Counted from the stretch's first letter, positions 1-7,305 are shown. The stretch: DNA of 12,838 bases from an uncultured Lysobacter sp. (GCA_943913335.1 CALTXS010000012.1:1-12838), one strand, 5' to 3'. Numbers and translations: made by a program. The notes: generated by a model from the sequence alone, not told the origin.

Positions 1-96
1 GCGCAAGCCGCGTTGTCCCGCTTGCGCAGCGCAGAACAGGCCCGCGGCGCCACCGCCGATCACGATGACGTCGTACTGGAACTCCGGCGAACTCAT
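1..96 (-). CDS. BaiN/HI0933-like NAD(P)/FAD-dependent oxidoreductase, N-terminal 32 residues only
   Basis: Only the N-terminus is in the window; the gene runs off the left edge. The 32 visible residues begin MSSPEFQYDVIVIGGGAAGL and continue with a Cys-Ala-Ala-rich helix and AGQRG. The GGGAAG turn is the ADP-binding beta-alpha-beta motif for FAD. The GGGAAGL-x-CA-x-x-AGQRG pattern is typical of the HI0933/YhiN/BaiN flavoprotein family. Dihydrolipoyl dehydrogenases usually read GxGPGGY followed by AA-x-x-AAQLG, so this is probably not the complex's own E3. The ATG lies five bases after the E2 stop on the same strand, so co-transcription with the dehydrogenase operon is likely. The substrate cannot be read from this fragment. 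The family call is fairly firm, the function unknown. Confidence 0.75.
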   Translation of the reverse strand, partial: MSSPEFQYDVIVIGGGAAGLFCAAQAGQRGLR

Positions 97-101
97 GGAT
101 C

Positions 102-1517
102 TTATTGCGGCGCCTGCAGATCCCGGATCATGGCATGCAGGAAGCGCGCCGCCTCACCGCCGGTGCAGGCGCGATGATCAAAACTCAGGGACAAGGGAAT
201 GCGACGATGGACTTCGATGCCACCGATCAAGGCGACCACATCGTGCGAGACCTTGCCGGCACCGACGATGGCCACCATTGGCGGCACCACAATCGGCGTG
301 GCGTAACGACCGGCGAACTTGCCGAAGTTGGACAGACTGATCGTGGCACCTTTGAGCAGGTCGCCGCTGATGCTGCGATCCATCACGTCTTCGCGCAGGC
401 GCTTGATGCCATGTTTGATCGCATCGGGGGACTGCAGCTGTGCATCGCGCAGCACCGGCACGAACAGGCCGTCGGGTGAATCGACGGCAATGCCCAGATC
501 CACTTGCGGATGCAGGGTGCGAGTGAGGTTGTCGCCATCGAACCAGGCATTGAGTGCGGGCTCTTCGCGGCAGGCGGTCACCAGAGCACGAACCAGACGC
601 GCGGTGATGTCCTGCTTGCCCAGCCAGTTGTGGATGTCCGCATCGTCGACGATGGTGGTCAGCACGACTTGCTGATGCGCATCGGCCATGACGCGGGCCA
701 TGTTGCGGCGAACGCCGGTCAGCGGTGTGGGTTGGCCAAGCTGCGGCGTTGCACTCGGTGGCTGCGTACGCATGGCCTTGCCGGCAGCGCTCAATGCGGT
801 GCGCTCGGCGCTTGCTGTGGCTGTTGCCGCCGAAATCGCTGCGGATGCAATTGCGGCAGCGGGTGCGGGCGAGTCGACACGCGCTGCCGGTGGCGGCAGG
901 ACTTGCGCACGCGTGGCCATTGGCATGGCGGAGAAGCTCTGCACGTCCTTAAGCGTGATGAGCCCGTCGGCGCCGGTTCCGCTCACTTGCGTCAGATCCA
1001 CGCGTAGCTTACGTGCCAGAGCGCGCACGGCCGGCATCGCCTTGACGCCACCGACGGTCACGGCCTGCTCGCTGCGCACGGCATCGGAGGACTGCATGGC
1101 GCCAACCACCGTGCCTGCATCTGCCGGCTCGGCCGCTTCGGATGCATCGGTAGCGGCAGGTTCCGGGATGGAGGCGGGCACAGGTTCCGCCGCGGGCGGC
1201 GCGGCCGGCGTCGGAGCCGGCGCATGGCCATGATGCGTAGGCACGTTGGATTCGGCGCGTTGCGGCATGCTCGCGTCAATCTCAAACGAAGCCAGCACCG
1301 AGCCCGTAATCACGATGGCGCCCGAATCGCCGGCAACCGAAACCAGCTTGCCGGAGAACGGCGAGGGCACATCGACGATGGCCTTGGCCGTTTCCATGGA
1401 GACGAGGTTGTCATCGAGCATGACGCTCTCGCCGACCTTTACATGCCATTCGACCACGGTGGCATCGGGCAAGCCTTCGCCAAGGTCTGGCAAACGGAAT
1501 TCACGGATATCGGACAT
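102..1517 (-). CDS. Dihydrolipoamide acyltransferase (E2) of a branched-chain 2-oxo acid or pyruvate dehydrogenase complex
   Basis: Core acyltransferase of a cytoplasmic 2-oxo acid dehydrogenase complex: it takes the acyl group from E1 on its lipoyl arm and passes it to CoA. Domains in order over 471 residues: one lipoyl domain (about 5-80) with the lipoylated Lys45 in the ETAKA motif; a Pro/Ala-rich linker (about 81-155); a peripheral-subunit-binding domain (about 158-195, MPAVRALARKLRVDL onward); a second Ala-rich linker (about 196-260); and the catalytic domain (about 264-471). The catalytic signature reads SFDHRACTGGEAARF (445-459). The active-site His448 is kept, but the usual Asp of DHRxxDG is Thr. 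The start is supported by AAGGAA overlapping the upstream stop (TAAGGAACC, then ATG). It lies 11 bases after the E1 beta gene. Substrate, branched-chain keto acid or pyruvate, is not settled by sequence. Confidence 0.93.
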   Translation of the reverse strand: MSDIREFRLPDLGEGLPDATVVEWHVKVGESVMLDDNLVSMETAKAIVDVPSPFSGKLVSVAGDSGAIVITGSVLASFEIDASMPQRAESNVPTHHGHAPAPTPAAPPAAEPVPASIPEPAATDASEAAEPADAGTVVGAMQSSDAVRSEQAVTVGGVKAMPAVRALARKLRVDLTQVSGTGADGLITLKDVQSFSAMPMATRAQVLPPPAARVDSPAPAAAIASAAISAATATASAERTALSAAGKAMRTQPPSATPQLGQPTPLTGVRRNMARVMADAHQQVVLTTIVDDADIHNWLGKQDITARLVRALVTACREEPALNAWFDGDNLTRTLHPQVDLGIAVDSPDGLFVPVLRDAQLQSPDAIKHGIKRLREDVMDRSISGDLLKGATISLSNFGKFAGRYATPIVVPPMVAIVGAGKVSHDVVALIGGIEVHRRIPLSLSFDHRACTGGEAARFLHAMIRDLQAPQ

Positions 1518-1528
1518 GCAAAGGTTCC

Positions 1529-2518
1529 TTAAATGCTTTCGGCCATGCAGCGGCGTGCAGCGGTGACGATGCTGGCAACGCTGGGAATGTAGGCGTTTTC
1601 GAGTTTGAACAGCGGGATGTGGGTGTCATATCCCGTGACGCGGATGACCGGTGCCTTGAGATCAAGCAGGCAGGATTCAGCCAGACGCGCGGCAATTTCT
1701 GCACCGAAGCCTGCCGTGCGCGGCGCTTCGTGCACGATCACGCAACGACCGGTACGCGAGACCGATTCGGCAATCGTGTCGAAATCCAGCGGACGCAAAG
1801 TCGCTACGTCAATGACTTCGGCGCTGATGCCTTCCTGTGCCAATGCCTCAGCAGCTTCGAGACATTCCTTAACTTGAGCGCCCCAGGTCACCAGAGTGAC
1901 ATCGGTGCCGTCGCGAAGAACAAAGCACACATCGAGCGGCAAGGCCTCGCCATCGTCAGGAACCAGTTCCTTGTATTGGCGATAGATGCGCTTGGGTTCG
2001 AAGTAAATCACAGGATCGGGATCGCGGATGGCAGCGAGCAGCAAGCCGTAGGCGCGTTGCGGCGACGAAGGCAGCACGACGCGGATACCGGGCACGTTGG
2101 TGAAAGTGGATTCGTTGGCCTCGGAGTGATGCTCCGGTGCACGAATGCCGCCACCCCACGGTACGCGCAGCACCATTGGTACATGCAGACGGCCACGCGT
2201 CCGATTGCGCAGGCGCGCACCGTGACAGACGATGTGATCGACCATGGGATATACAAAGCCATCGAACTGCGCTTCGGCGACCGGGCGCATGCCGGCAGCA
2301 GCCAAGCCCACAGTCAGCCCGGCAATGGTGGTTTCATCGAGCGGCGTATCGAGCACGCGTTCGGAGCCGAATTCCTGATGCAGACCTGCAGTGGCGCGGA
2401 ACACACCGCCATTGACGCCGACGTCTTCGCCTAGAACCAGAACGCGTTCGTCGTGGCGCATTTCATAGGCCAGGGCTTGAGTGATGGCCTCGATCAGAGT
2501 GATGGGCGCGGCGCTCAT
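1529..2518 (-). CDS. 2-oxo acid dehydrogenase E1 component, beta subunit (transketolase-like)
   Basis: Beta chain of the thiamine-diphosphate-dependent E1, which decarboxylates a 2-oxo acid and acylates the lipoyl group of E2. At 329 residues it has the usual length. Visible family features: GEDVG (30-34); LDTPLDETTIAG (57-68), where Glu62 should be the glutamate that activates the cofactor; WGGGIRAPEHHSEANES (121-137), holding the conserved active-site His131; and the C-terminal transketolase domain with VTLVTWGAQV (207-216) and HEAPRTAGFGAEI (263-275). It overlaps the E1 alpha gene in an ATGA junction (2515-2518), with GGGAGGG upstream as ribosome binding site, so the two subunits are probably translationally coupled for equal output. 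Features resemble both branched-chain (HEAPRTAGFG, GYDT) and Gram-positive pyruvate dehydrogenase beta chains. Confidence 0.94.
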   Translation of the reverse strand: MSAAPITLIEAITQALAYEMRHDERVLVLGEDVGVNGGVFRATAGLHQEFGSERVLDTPLDETTIAGLTVGLAAAGMRPVAEAQFDGFVYPMVDHIVCHGARLRNRTRGRLHVPMVLRVPWGGGIRAPEHHSEANESTFTNVPGIRVVLPSSPQRAYGLLLAAIRDPDPVIYFEPKRIYRQYKELVPDDGEALPLDVCFVLRDGTDVTLVTWGAQVKECLEAAEALAQEGISAEVIDVATLRPLDFDTIAESVSRTGRCVIVHEAPRTAGFGAEIAARLAESCLLDLKAPVIRVTGYDTHIPLFKLENAYIPSVASIVTAARRCMAESI

Positions 2519-3621
2519 GCCTGGCCCTCCCGTTGCATGGCCAACTCGCGTTGTTCGAGGACCTCGCTCGGCATGTCGCCGTACAGATAATCAAACATAG
2601 CGGAAACCGGTGGCATCGGTGTTTGCAGATACGCATCGATTTCTGCGGCGACCCATTCGTTGGTTTGCGCAATCAGTTCCTGTTCCTGCTCATCGGACCA
2701 CAGTCCGTTGGCGGTCAGATACTTACGAAGGCGAATAAAGGGCTCGACCTTCCAGGCGGCTTCGACTTCCTCGGCGGCGCGATAACGACGTGCATCGTCG
2801 GCGGTCGTGTGATCGTGCAGACGATAGGTCATGAACTCGAGCAAGGTAGCGCCTTCGCCACGACGGGCCCGATCAATTGCCTCACGACATGCGTACAGCA
2901 CGGCAATCAGATCATTGCCGTCTACTTGCGCAGAATACAGACCGCCGGCCAGACCCTTTTGCGCCAGCGTGCCCGCACCGGTCTGTGCAGAGCGCGGCAC
3001 CGAGATGGCCCAACCGTTATTGACGATGCACAGCACCAGCGGCAGCTTGTAGGCACCGGCGGAATTCACTGCGGCATAGAAGTCAGTCTTGGACGAACCG
3101 CCATCGCCGCACGAGCTCATCGCCACTTGCGGCATGCCGCGCAGCTTGTACGACAAGGCGACACCGGCGGCATGCAGCATTTGCGTGGAAATCGGCACAC
3201 ACATCGGGAAGTCATGAGGGGCATGCGCAAAATCACTACCGCGTTCATCACCACCCCAGTACAGCAGAATCTCGCGAGCCTGCACGCCGCGCTCGAACAA
3301 GGTGCCATGCTCGCGATACGACGGCGCAAAGCAATCCTCATCCTGCAAAAAAGCGCCCATGCCGACATGTGTGGCTTCGTGTCCGAGCGAGGAGGCATAG
3401 GTGCCCAATTTGCCGGTGCGCTGCAATGCAATGGCCTTGGTGTCGAAGGCCCGACAGGCGACCATTTTGCGGAAGTAGGAGAGAAGGAACGACGGATCGG
3501 CGAGATCGGCCGGCGCATCAGCGCTCAACTGCCCATCGGGATCCAGGAACTGAAAGTAGGGGATTTCAAGCGATGCCGCCAGTTTCATGCGTACTTCCGG
3601 TGCGGGAACAGCCTTCATCAT
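2515..3621 (-). CDS. 2-oxo acid dehydrogenase E1 component, alpha subunit
   Basis: Alpha chain of the same E1 heterotetramer and first gene of the operon. It carries the thiamine diphosphate/Mg2+ motif GDGGSSKTDF (172-181) through NNGWAISVP (201-209), the usual GDG-to-NN fold. It also has SLGHEATHVGMG (78-89), SYREHG (101-106), and a phosphorylation-loop-like TYRLHDHTTADDARRYR (265-281). The TADD ending is closer to the TSDD of branched-chain enzymes and the MAGDD of Gram-positive PdhA than to the HSMSDP of mitochondrial PDH. At 368 residues it is normal or slightly long. The listed start (tandem ATGs, 3616-3621) has no convincing ribosome binding site. The internal ATG at 3588 (Met12) has GGAAG five bases upstream, so the true start may be 3588. 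The divergent tdo gene begins 65 bases away. Confidence 0.93.
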   Translation of the reverse strand: MMKAVPAPEVRMKLAASLEIPYFQFLDPDGQLSADAPADLADPSFLLSYFRKMVACRAFDTKAIALQRTGKLGTYASSLGHEATHVGMGAFLQDEDCFAPSYREHGTLFERGVQAREILLYWGGDERGSDFAHAPHDFPMCVPISTQMLHAAGVALSYKLRGMPQVAMSSCGDGGSSKTDFYAAVNSAGAYKLPLVLCIVNNGWAISVPRSAQTGAGTLAQKGLAGGLYSAQVDGNDLIAVLYACREAIDRARRGEGATLLEFMTYRLHDHTTADDARRYRAAEEVEAAWKVEPFIRLRKYLTANGLWSDEQEQELIAQTNEWVAAEIDAYLQTPMPPVSAMFDYLYGDMPSEVLEQRELAMQREGQA

Positions 3622-3686
3622 AACGAATTGCGTGCGTTCACCGAAGAGGGCTGCGGTATCCTTGGGGCGATCAACCGGAGTGCCGC

Positions 3687-4556
3687 ATGAGCGTCGAGAA
3701 CAACCAGCGTGAGTTGGAAAAGGAAATCCATACGGACCTGCACGGGCGCATGACCTATGCGGGCTATCTGCAGCTCGACAAAGTTCTGAATGCCCAGCAG
3801 CGCCGATCGCAACCGCCGCAGCACGACGAGATGCTGTTTATCATCCAGCACCAGACCTCCGAATTGTGGCTCAAGCTGATTCTGCACGAGCTCGCCGCCG
3901 CCGGCGAATATCTCAAGCGCGATGAAGTCTGGCGCACCCGTAAAGTGCTGGCTCGCGTCAAGGTGACGCTGCGGCTACTGACCGAACAATGGTCGGTGCT
4001 CGAGACGCTGACGCCTTCGGAATACATGGAATTCCGCGAATTTCTGGGCCCCGCCTCAGGGTTTCAGTCGTATCAGTATCGCGGCATTGAGTTCCTGCTC
4101 GGCAACAAGAATGACGCGATGCTCAAGGTCTTTGCGCACGACCCTGACATTCAGACCACGCTGAAGGCCCTGCTCGATGCCCCGAGTCTGTACGAACTGT
4201 TTTTGCAGTATCTGGCACGCTTCGGCCATCCGGTGCCCGCGCATGCCATCGCACGCGATTTCTCCAAGCCGCACGTCAATGATCCCGAACTGGTGCCCAT
4301 TTTTGAGCGCATTTACGAGGACACCGACACCTATTGGCGCGAGTATTCACTGTGCGAAGACCTGGTCGACATCGAGACGCAGTTCCAGCTGTGGCGATTC
4401 CGTCACATGCGCACCGTGATGCGGATCATCGGCTTTAAGCGCGGTACCGGTGGGTCCAGCGGCGTCGGATTTCTGAAACAGGCACTGGAGCTGACCTTCT
4501 TCCCTGAGCTGTTCGAAGTGCGGACCCAGATCGGCCCCAATACGGGCTCGTACTGA
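3687..4556 (+). CDS. kynA: Tryptophan 2,3-dioxygenase
   Basis: Haem-dependent, cytoplasmic, normally tetrameric enzyme that opens the indole ring of L-tryptophan to give N-formylkynurenine, the first step of the kynurenine pathway. The match to the Xanthomonas campestris enzyme is very close. Residues reported there for haem and substrate binding are at identical numbers: Phe51 and His55 in [18 protein letters not shown], Tyr113 and Arg117 in SEYMEFR, proximal haem ligand His240 in FRHMRTVMR, and Thr254 in [12 protein letters not shown]. At 289 residues it lacks only a short C-terminal tail seen in Xanthomonas. The start is supported by CCGGAG (3675-3680) six bases before the ATG. No later kynurenine-pathway gene (kynB, kynU) is in the window. 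No terminator is visible after it, so readthrough into the peptide transporter is possible. Confidence 0.97.
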   Translation: MSVENNQRELEKEIHTDLHGRMTYAGYLQLDKVLNAQQRRSQPPQHDEMLFIIQHQTSELWLKLILHELAAAGEYLKRDEVWRTRKVLARVKVTLRLLTEQWSVLETLTPSEYMEFREFLGPASGFQSYQYRGIEFLLGNKNDAMLKVFAHDPDIQTTLKALLDAPSLYELFLQYLARFGHPVPAHAIARDFSKPHVNDPELVPIFERIYEDTDTYWREYSLCEDLVDIETQFQLWRFRHMRTVMRIIGFKRGTGGSSGVGFLKQALELTFFPELFEVRTQIGPNTGSY

Positions 4557-4687
4557 GTAACCGACACGGTGCTTGATGCACTGCAGCATTTACGAAAAGT
4601 TGACGCGATAGCTGTTTTTCGGCGATTCTCAAGCATTGCCCGCGCACGGTGCGTGGGCTCATCCCATCTTAAATAAGAGGAAACCGC
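4557..4687 (+). other. Gap between kynA and the POT transporter gene
   Basis: These 131 bases hold no open frame of note. There is no strong T-tract hairpin to end the kynA transcript. A short imperfect inverted repeat (CGCGCA, CGG, TGCGTG, one wobble) lies at about 4640-4654. The 3' end carries the transporter's ribosome binding site AGAGG (4676-4680), seven bases before its ATG. The length and base mix leave room for an own promoter of the transporter gene. Confidence 0.6.
4600..4629 (+). promoter_or_regulatory. Candidate sigma-70-like promoter for the POT transporter gene
   Basis: TTGACG (4600-4605) matches the -35 consensus at five of six bases. At 18 bases' spacing sits GATTCT (4624-4629), which matches TATAAT at only three of six. 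The place, about 60 bases before the transporter ATG, is suitable. The -10 is weak, so this is a guess by eye. Confidence 0.25.
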
Positions 4688-6193
4688 ATGAGCGGAGCCG
4701 CAGAACTTCCGGGCGCAGCCCGTCAGCCAATACCCGAGTTTGCCCAGATAGGCGGACATCCCAAGCCGTTGTGGATGCTGTTCATGACGGAATTCTGGGA
4801 ACGCTTTGCGTTCTACGGGATGCGTTGGGCCCTGGTGCTCTATATCGTTGCCCAGTTTGCCAACCAGGGAATGGGTGAGGCCGAAGCCTCGAAGATCTAC
4901 GGTGCCTATCTGGCCCTGGTTTATGCCGTTGCCGTATTCGGCGGTTATGTCGCTGACCGTGTCATCGGCTATCAGCGATCCATCATGCTCGGCGCGGTCG
5001 TCATGGCCGCGGGCCTATTCATGGTCGCGTTGCCGCAACTCGATATGTTCAAGCTCGGCTTGGCCACCATCGTCGCGGGTAACGGTCTGTTCAAGCCCAA
5101 CATCTCGACCATGGTCGGCAAGCTGTATGCGCAGGGCGATGAGCGCCGCGACTCGGCCTTCACCATTTTCTATATGGGCATCAATGCCGGTGCCTTTGTG
5201 GCGCCGATCCTGACCGGTTTCCTGGCACGCACTGTCTTCGGTCAGCAAACTCTGCCTGATTATCAGGCCGTGTTTATTGCTTCGGGCGTCGGCATGCTGA
5301 TCAGTCTGGTGTGGTTCTGGTTCGGTAAGGCTCAACTCAAGACCGTCGGTCTGCCGCCGGCAGAGGGCAATCAGACGATGCGCCTGTTGCTGGTCATCCT
5401 GGGTCTCGCCGTTGCGATTCCGGTGATCTACTTCCTGCTGACCATTGACGCTACGGATCTGCAGCGCTTCGTTCTGTTCCCGCTGTTTGCCCTGCTGTGT
5501 ATCGCACTGCTGGTCGAAGGCTTCCGTGTCGGTAAAGTGGCGCGCGACATGGTGATCGCGATGCTGATCATCTTCGCCTTCAACATCATGTTCTGGATGT
5601 TCTTTGAGCAGGCCGGTGCCTCGTTCACCTTCCTCGCCGAAAAGATCGTCAATAAGCAAATCGGCAGCTTCACGTTCCCGATCGAATGGTTCCAGTCAAT
5701 CAACGCCATCGCCATCATCCTGCTGGCACCACTATTTGCCTGGCTGTGGATTCGCCTTGGTCGCGCCAATCCGTCGATTCCGCGCAAGTTCGGTCTGGGC
5801 CTGATCTTTAACGGTGTGGCCTTCGCTGTGCTGATGTTCGCGCTGACCAACCTGCTTGACGACAAGAACATGATCCCGCTGTGGACGCTGGTTGCGGTCT
5901 ACGTGATCCAGACGATGGGTGAGCTGTGTCTGTCGCCGATCGGCCTGTCCATGGTGACCAAGCTCGCTCCGGCCCGCCTGGTCGGTCTGGGCATGGGCGG
6001 CTGGTTCCTGTCCACAGGTATCGGTAACAATCTGGCCGGTCTGTTCGCTTCGGGCGTCTCGGGTGAAACCGGTATGACCGCGGCTTCGGCACTGTCGGGT
6101 TACACCCAAGGCTTCTACATTCTTGTGGGCTGCGGCCTCTTGCTGGTGCTGATCGCTCCGCTGATTCAAAAGCTGATGCACGGCGTTAAGTAA
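4688..6193 (+). CDS. Proton-coupled oligopeptide transporter, POT/PTR family (DtpT-like)
   Basis: Inner-membrane symporter of the major facilitator superfamily that should import di- and tripeptides with protons. The 501 residues form 12-14 hydrophobic segments. POT hallmarks are clear: the proton-coupling ExxER motif with Glu35, Glu38 and Arg39 in TEFWERFAFYGMR; GGYVADRVIGYQRSI (85-99); GNGLFKPNISTMVG (131-144) with the conserved Lys136; FYMGINAGAF (161-170); FWMFFEQAG (302-310); and QTMGELCLSPIGLSMVTKLAP-like C-terminal signature around Glu411. The second Tyr-position of the usual ERFxYYG is Phe. The cytoplasmic N-terminal tail of about 25 residues is polar. Ribosome binding site AGAGG precedes the ATG by seven bases. 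An intrinsic terminator follows directly. Placement beside tryptophan and tyrosine catabolic genes fits peptide feeding, but no substrate specificity can be read from sequence. Confidence 0.95.
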   Translation: MSGAAELPGAARQPIPEFAQIGGHPKPLWMLFMTEFWERFAFYGMRWALVLYIVAQFANQGMGEAEASKIYGAYLALVYAVAVFGGYVADRVIGYQRSIMLGAVVMAAGLFMVALPQLDMFKLGLATIVAGNGLFKPNISTMVGKLYAQGDERRDSAFTIFYMGINAGAFVAPILTGFLARTVFGQQTLPDYQAVFIASGVGMLISLVWFWFGKAQLKTVGLPPAEGNQTMRLLLVILGLAVAIPVIYFLLTIDATDLQRFVLFPLFALLCIALLVEGFRVGKVARDMVIAMLIIFAFNIMFWMFFEQAGASFTFLAEKIVNKQIGSFTFPIEWFQSINAIAIILLAPLFAWLWIRLGRANPSIPRKFGLGLIFNGVAFAVLMFALTNLLDDKNMIPLWTLVAVYVIQTMGELCLSPIGLSMVTKLAPARLVGLGMGGWFLSTGIGNNLAGLFASGVSGETGMTAASALSGYTQGFYILVGCGLLLVLIAPLIQKLMHGVK

Positions 6194-6208
6194 GACCTCT
6201 GACAGAGG

Positions 6209-6234
6209 GCCCCCGCATTTGCGGGGGCTTTTTT
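6209..6234 (+). terminator. Rho-independent terminator of the POT transporter gene
   Basis: A perfect eight-base stem GCCCCCGC (6209-6216) and GCGGGGGC (6221-6228) with loop ATTT is followed by six T residues (6229-6234). It begins 15 bases after the transporter stop. A second small inverted repeat, CCTCT-GAC-AGAGG (6196-6208), abuts it. In the opposite direction there is no T-tract after the stem, so it serves mainly the plus-strand transcript. The convergent thrB gene ends 12 bases beyond it. Confidence 0.95.
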
Positions 6235-6245
6235 ATGCTTGTCAC

Positions 6246-7175
6246 TTAATCGATCCGTTCCGCACGGATCCCGTTGATCGGGGTGACGAAGGTATCGCTG
6301 GGCACTGTAAATTCACCGGCCATCGCAGAGGCCGCCGCGTGTGCACGATCGGCATCGGTAAACCAGGCAAAGACGCTGGGACCGGCGCCGGAAATCGAGC
6401 AACCGAGTGCGCCATGTTCCAATGCGGCGGCTTGCACCGCGTGGAAATTAGGAATCAATGCAGCGCGACGCGGCTCTACCAGCACGTCGCGCAAACCGGC
6501 CGCAATGAGCGTCGCATCGCACCGCTCCAGGCCCAGTACAAAACGCGTCAGATTTGCGCAATGCGATGTGATGAGATCCAGGCCAAACGGTTCGCGCAAA
6601 ACTTGTCGCGAATCCAACGTACGCAAGCTGATATGAGGGCGCGCCACGGCAGCGTGCCAGGTAGCGGGGAGCTCAAAGCGCTGGACCTGGCCTTCGAAGG
6701 CAAAGACCACTCCGCCCAGCAGCATCGGCGCTACGTTGTCGGTTTGTCGGGATTGGCTCGATGCGAACTCGCCCTCGACGGCAAGCGGGATAAGCGCGTC
6801 TCGTGAGAGCGGGGTGTCGAGCAGGGCATTGGCTGCGACCAGAGCCGCTACCGCCGATGACGCGGATCCGCCAAGACCGGCGTTGAGTGGGATGCCTTTG
6901 ATCAACTCGATCTCAAAGCCGAACGGCAAGGACAGCGAATCGCACAGGGCCTGTACCGCACGCGCCGCGGTGTTGGTTTCAGTGGACCGCGGAATGGTGG
7001 CAATGCCTTCGATACTGCCGCGAATGTCGAGCAATCGGACGCCGGGTTGTTCAGTTCGCGTGACGATGGCCTCGTCGCGTACAGCGGCGATGGTGTGGCC
7101 GAACAGATCGAATCCGACGCCGATATTACCGACGCTGCCCGGTGAAAACGCCTGGGCGCGAGGAGTGGATGGCAT
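6246..7175 (-). CDS. thrB: Homoserine kinase (GHMP kinase family)
   Basis: ATP-dependent kinase making O-phospho-L-homoserine, the penultimate intermediate of threonine synthesis; cytoplasmic. Taken from the ATG at 7175 it has 309 residues, the family's usual length. The N-terminal SPGSVGNIGVGFDLFG (11-26) is the ThrB version of the P-x-x-x-x-N-hG-x-GFD motif. PLNAGLGGSASSAVAA (96-111) is the GHMP phosphate-binding loop, and GCSISGAGPSVFAW (258-271) is the third GHMP motif. The frame stays open back to 7340, but those 55 extra residues do not look like the family and would overlap the hppD leader, so the ATG at 7175 is preferred (AGCAGG lies upstream). No thrA or thrC is beside it. Other GHMP kinases cannot be wholly excluded, but the motifs favour ThrB. 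Confidence 0.88.
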   Translation of the reverse strand: MPSTPRAQAFSPGSVGNIGVGFDLFGHTIAAVRDEAIVTRTEQPGVRLLDIRGSIEGIATIPRSTETNTAARAVQALCDSLSLPFGFEIELIKGIPLNAGLGGSASSAVAALVAANALLDTPLSRDALIPLAVEGEFASSQSRQTDNVAPMLLGGVVFAFEGQVQRFELPATWHAAVARPHISLRTLDSRQVLREPFGLDLITSHCANLTRFVLGLERCDATLIAAGLRDVLVEPRRAALIPNFHAVQAAALEHGALGCSISGAGPSVFAWFTDADRAHAAASAMAGEFTVPSDTFVTPINGIRAERID

Positions 7176-7305
7176 CGGCTGGAACCTGCTGAGAATGTGA
7201 TGGACCTGTAAATTATGGCAATTCGCGGCAGGGAATGGGAAAATGGCTGCAAACCTGCGCACGGCGTCATGGTGTGCATCGCTTCCAACATTGGAGATCA
7301 GCAAC
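7176..7305. promoter_or_regulatory. Divergent intergenic region between thrB and hppD
   Basis: These 130 bases must hold the start signals of both thrB (minus) and hppD (plus). On the minus strand, CATAAT (complement of 7212-7217) is a fair -10 sequence about 37 bases before the thrB ATG, but no good -35 accompanies it. TGTAAA at 7207-7212 resembles half of a TyrR/PhhR box without its partner. The right end holds the hppD ribosome binding site GGAG (7293-7296). No clear operator palindrome was seen. Confidence 0.45.

Noticed and set aside
1..96. Left-edge flavoprotein as dihydrolipoyl dehydrogenase (lpd)
   Set aside because: The position suggests E3, but the GGGAAGL and AGQRG residues match the HI0933/BaiN family better.
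2533..3690. 385-residue open frame on the plus strand opposite E1 alpha
   Set aside because: It mirrors a clear E1 alpha gene, reads as a low-sense protein and overlaps the kynA start; a shadow of the coding strand.
4531..4600. Possible terminator after kynA (GCCC/GGGC and GATGC/GCATT pairs)
   Set aside because: Stems are four or five pairs, partly wobble, and not followed by a T-tract.
5015..5659. 214-residue polar open frame on the minus strand inside the POT gene
   Set aside because: Composition rich in His, Gln, Asp and Arg is the complement of membrane-protein codons, with no independent start signal.
7207..7224. TGTAAA upstream of hppD as a TyrR/PhhR operator
   Set aside because: Only one half-site is present; the expected TTTACA six bases on reads CAATTC, so there is no full box.
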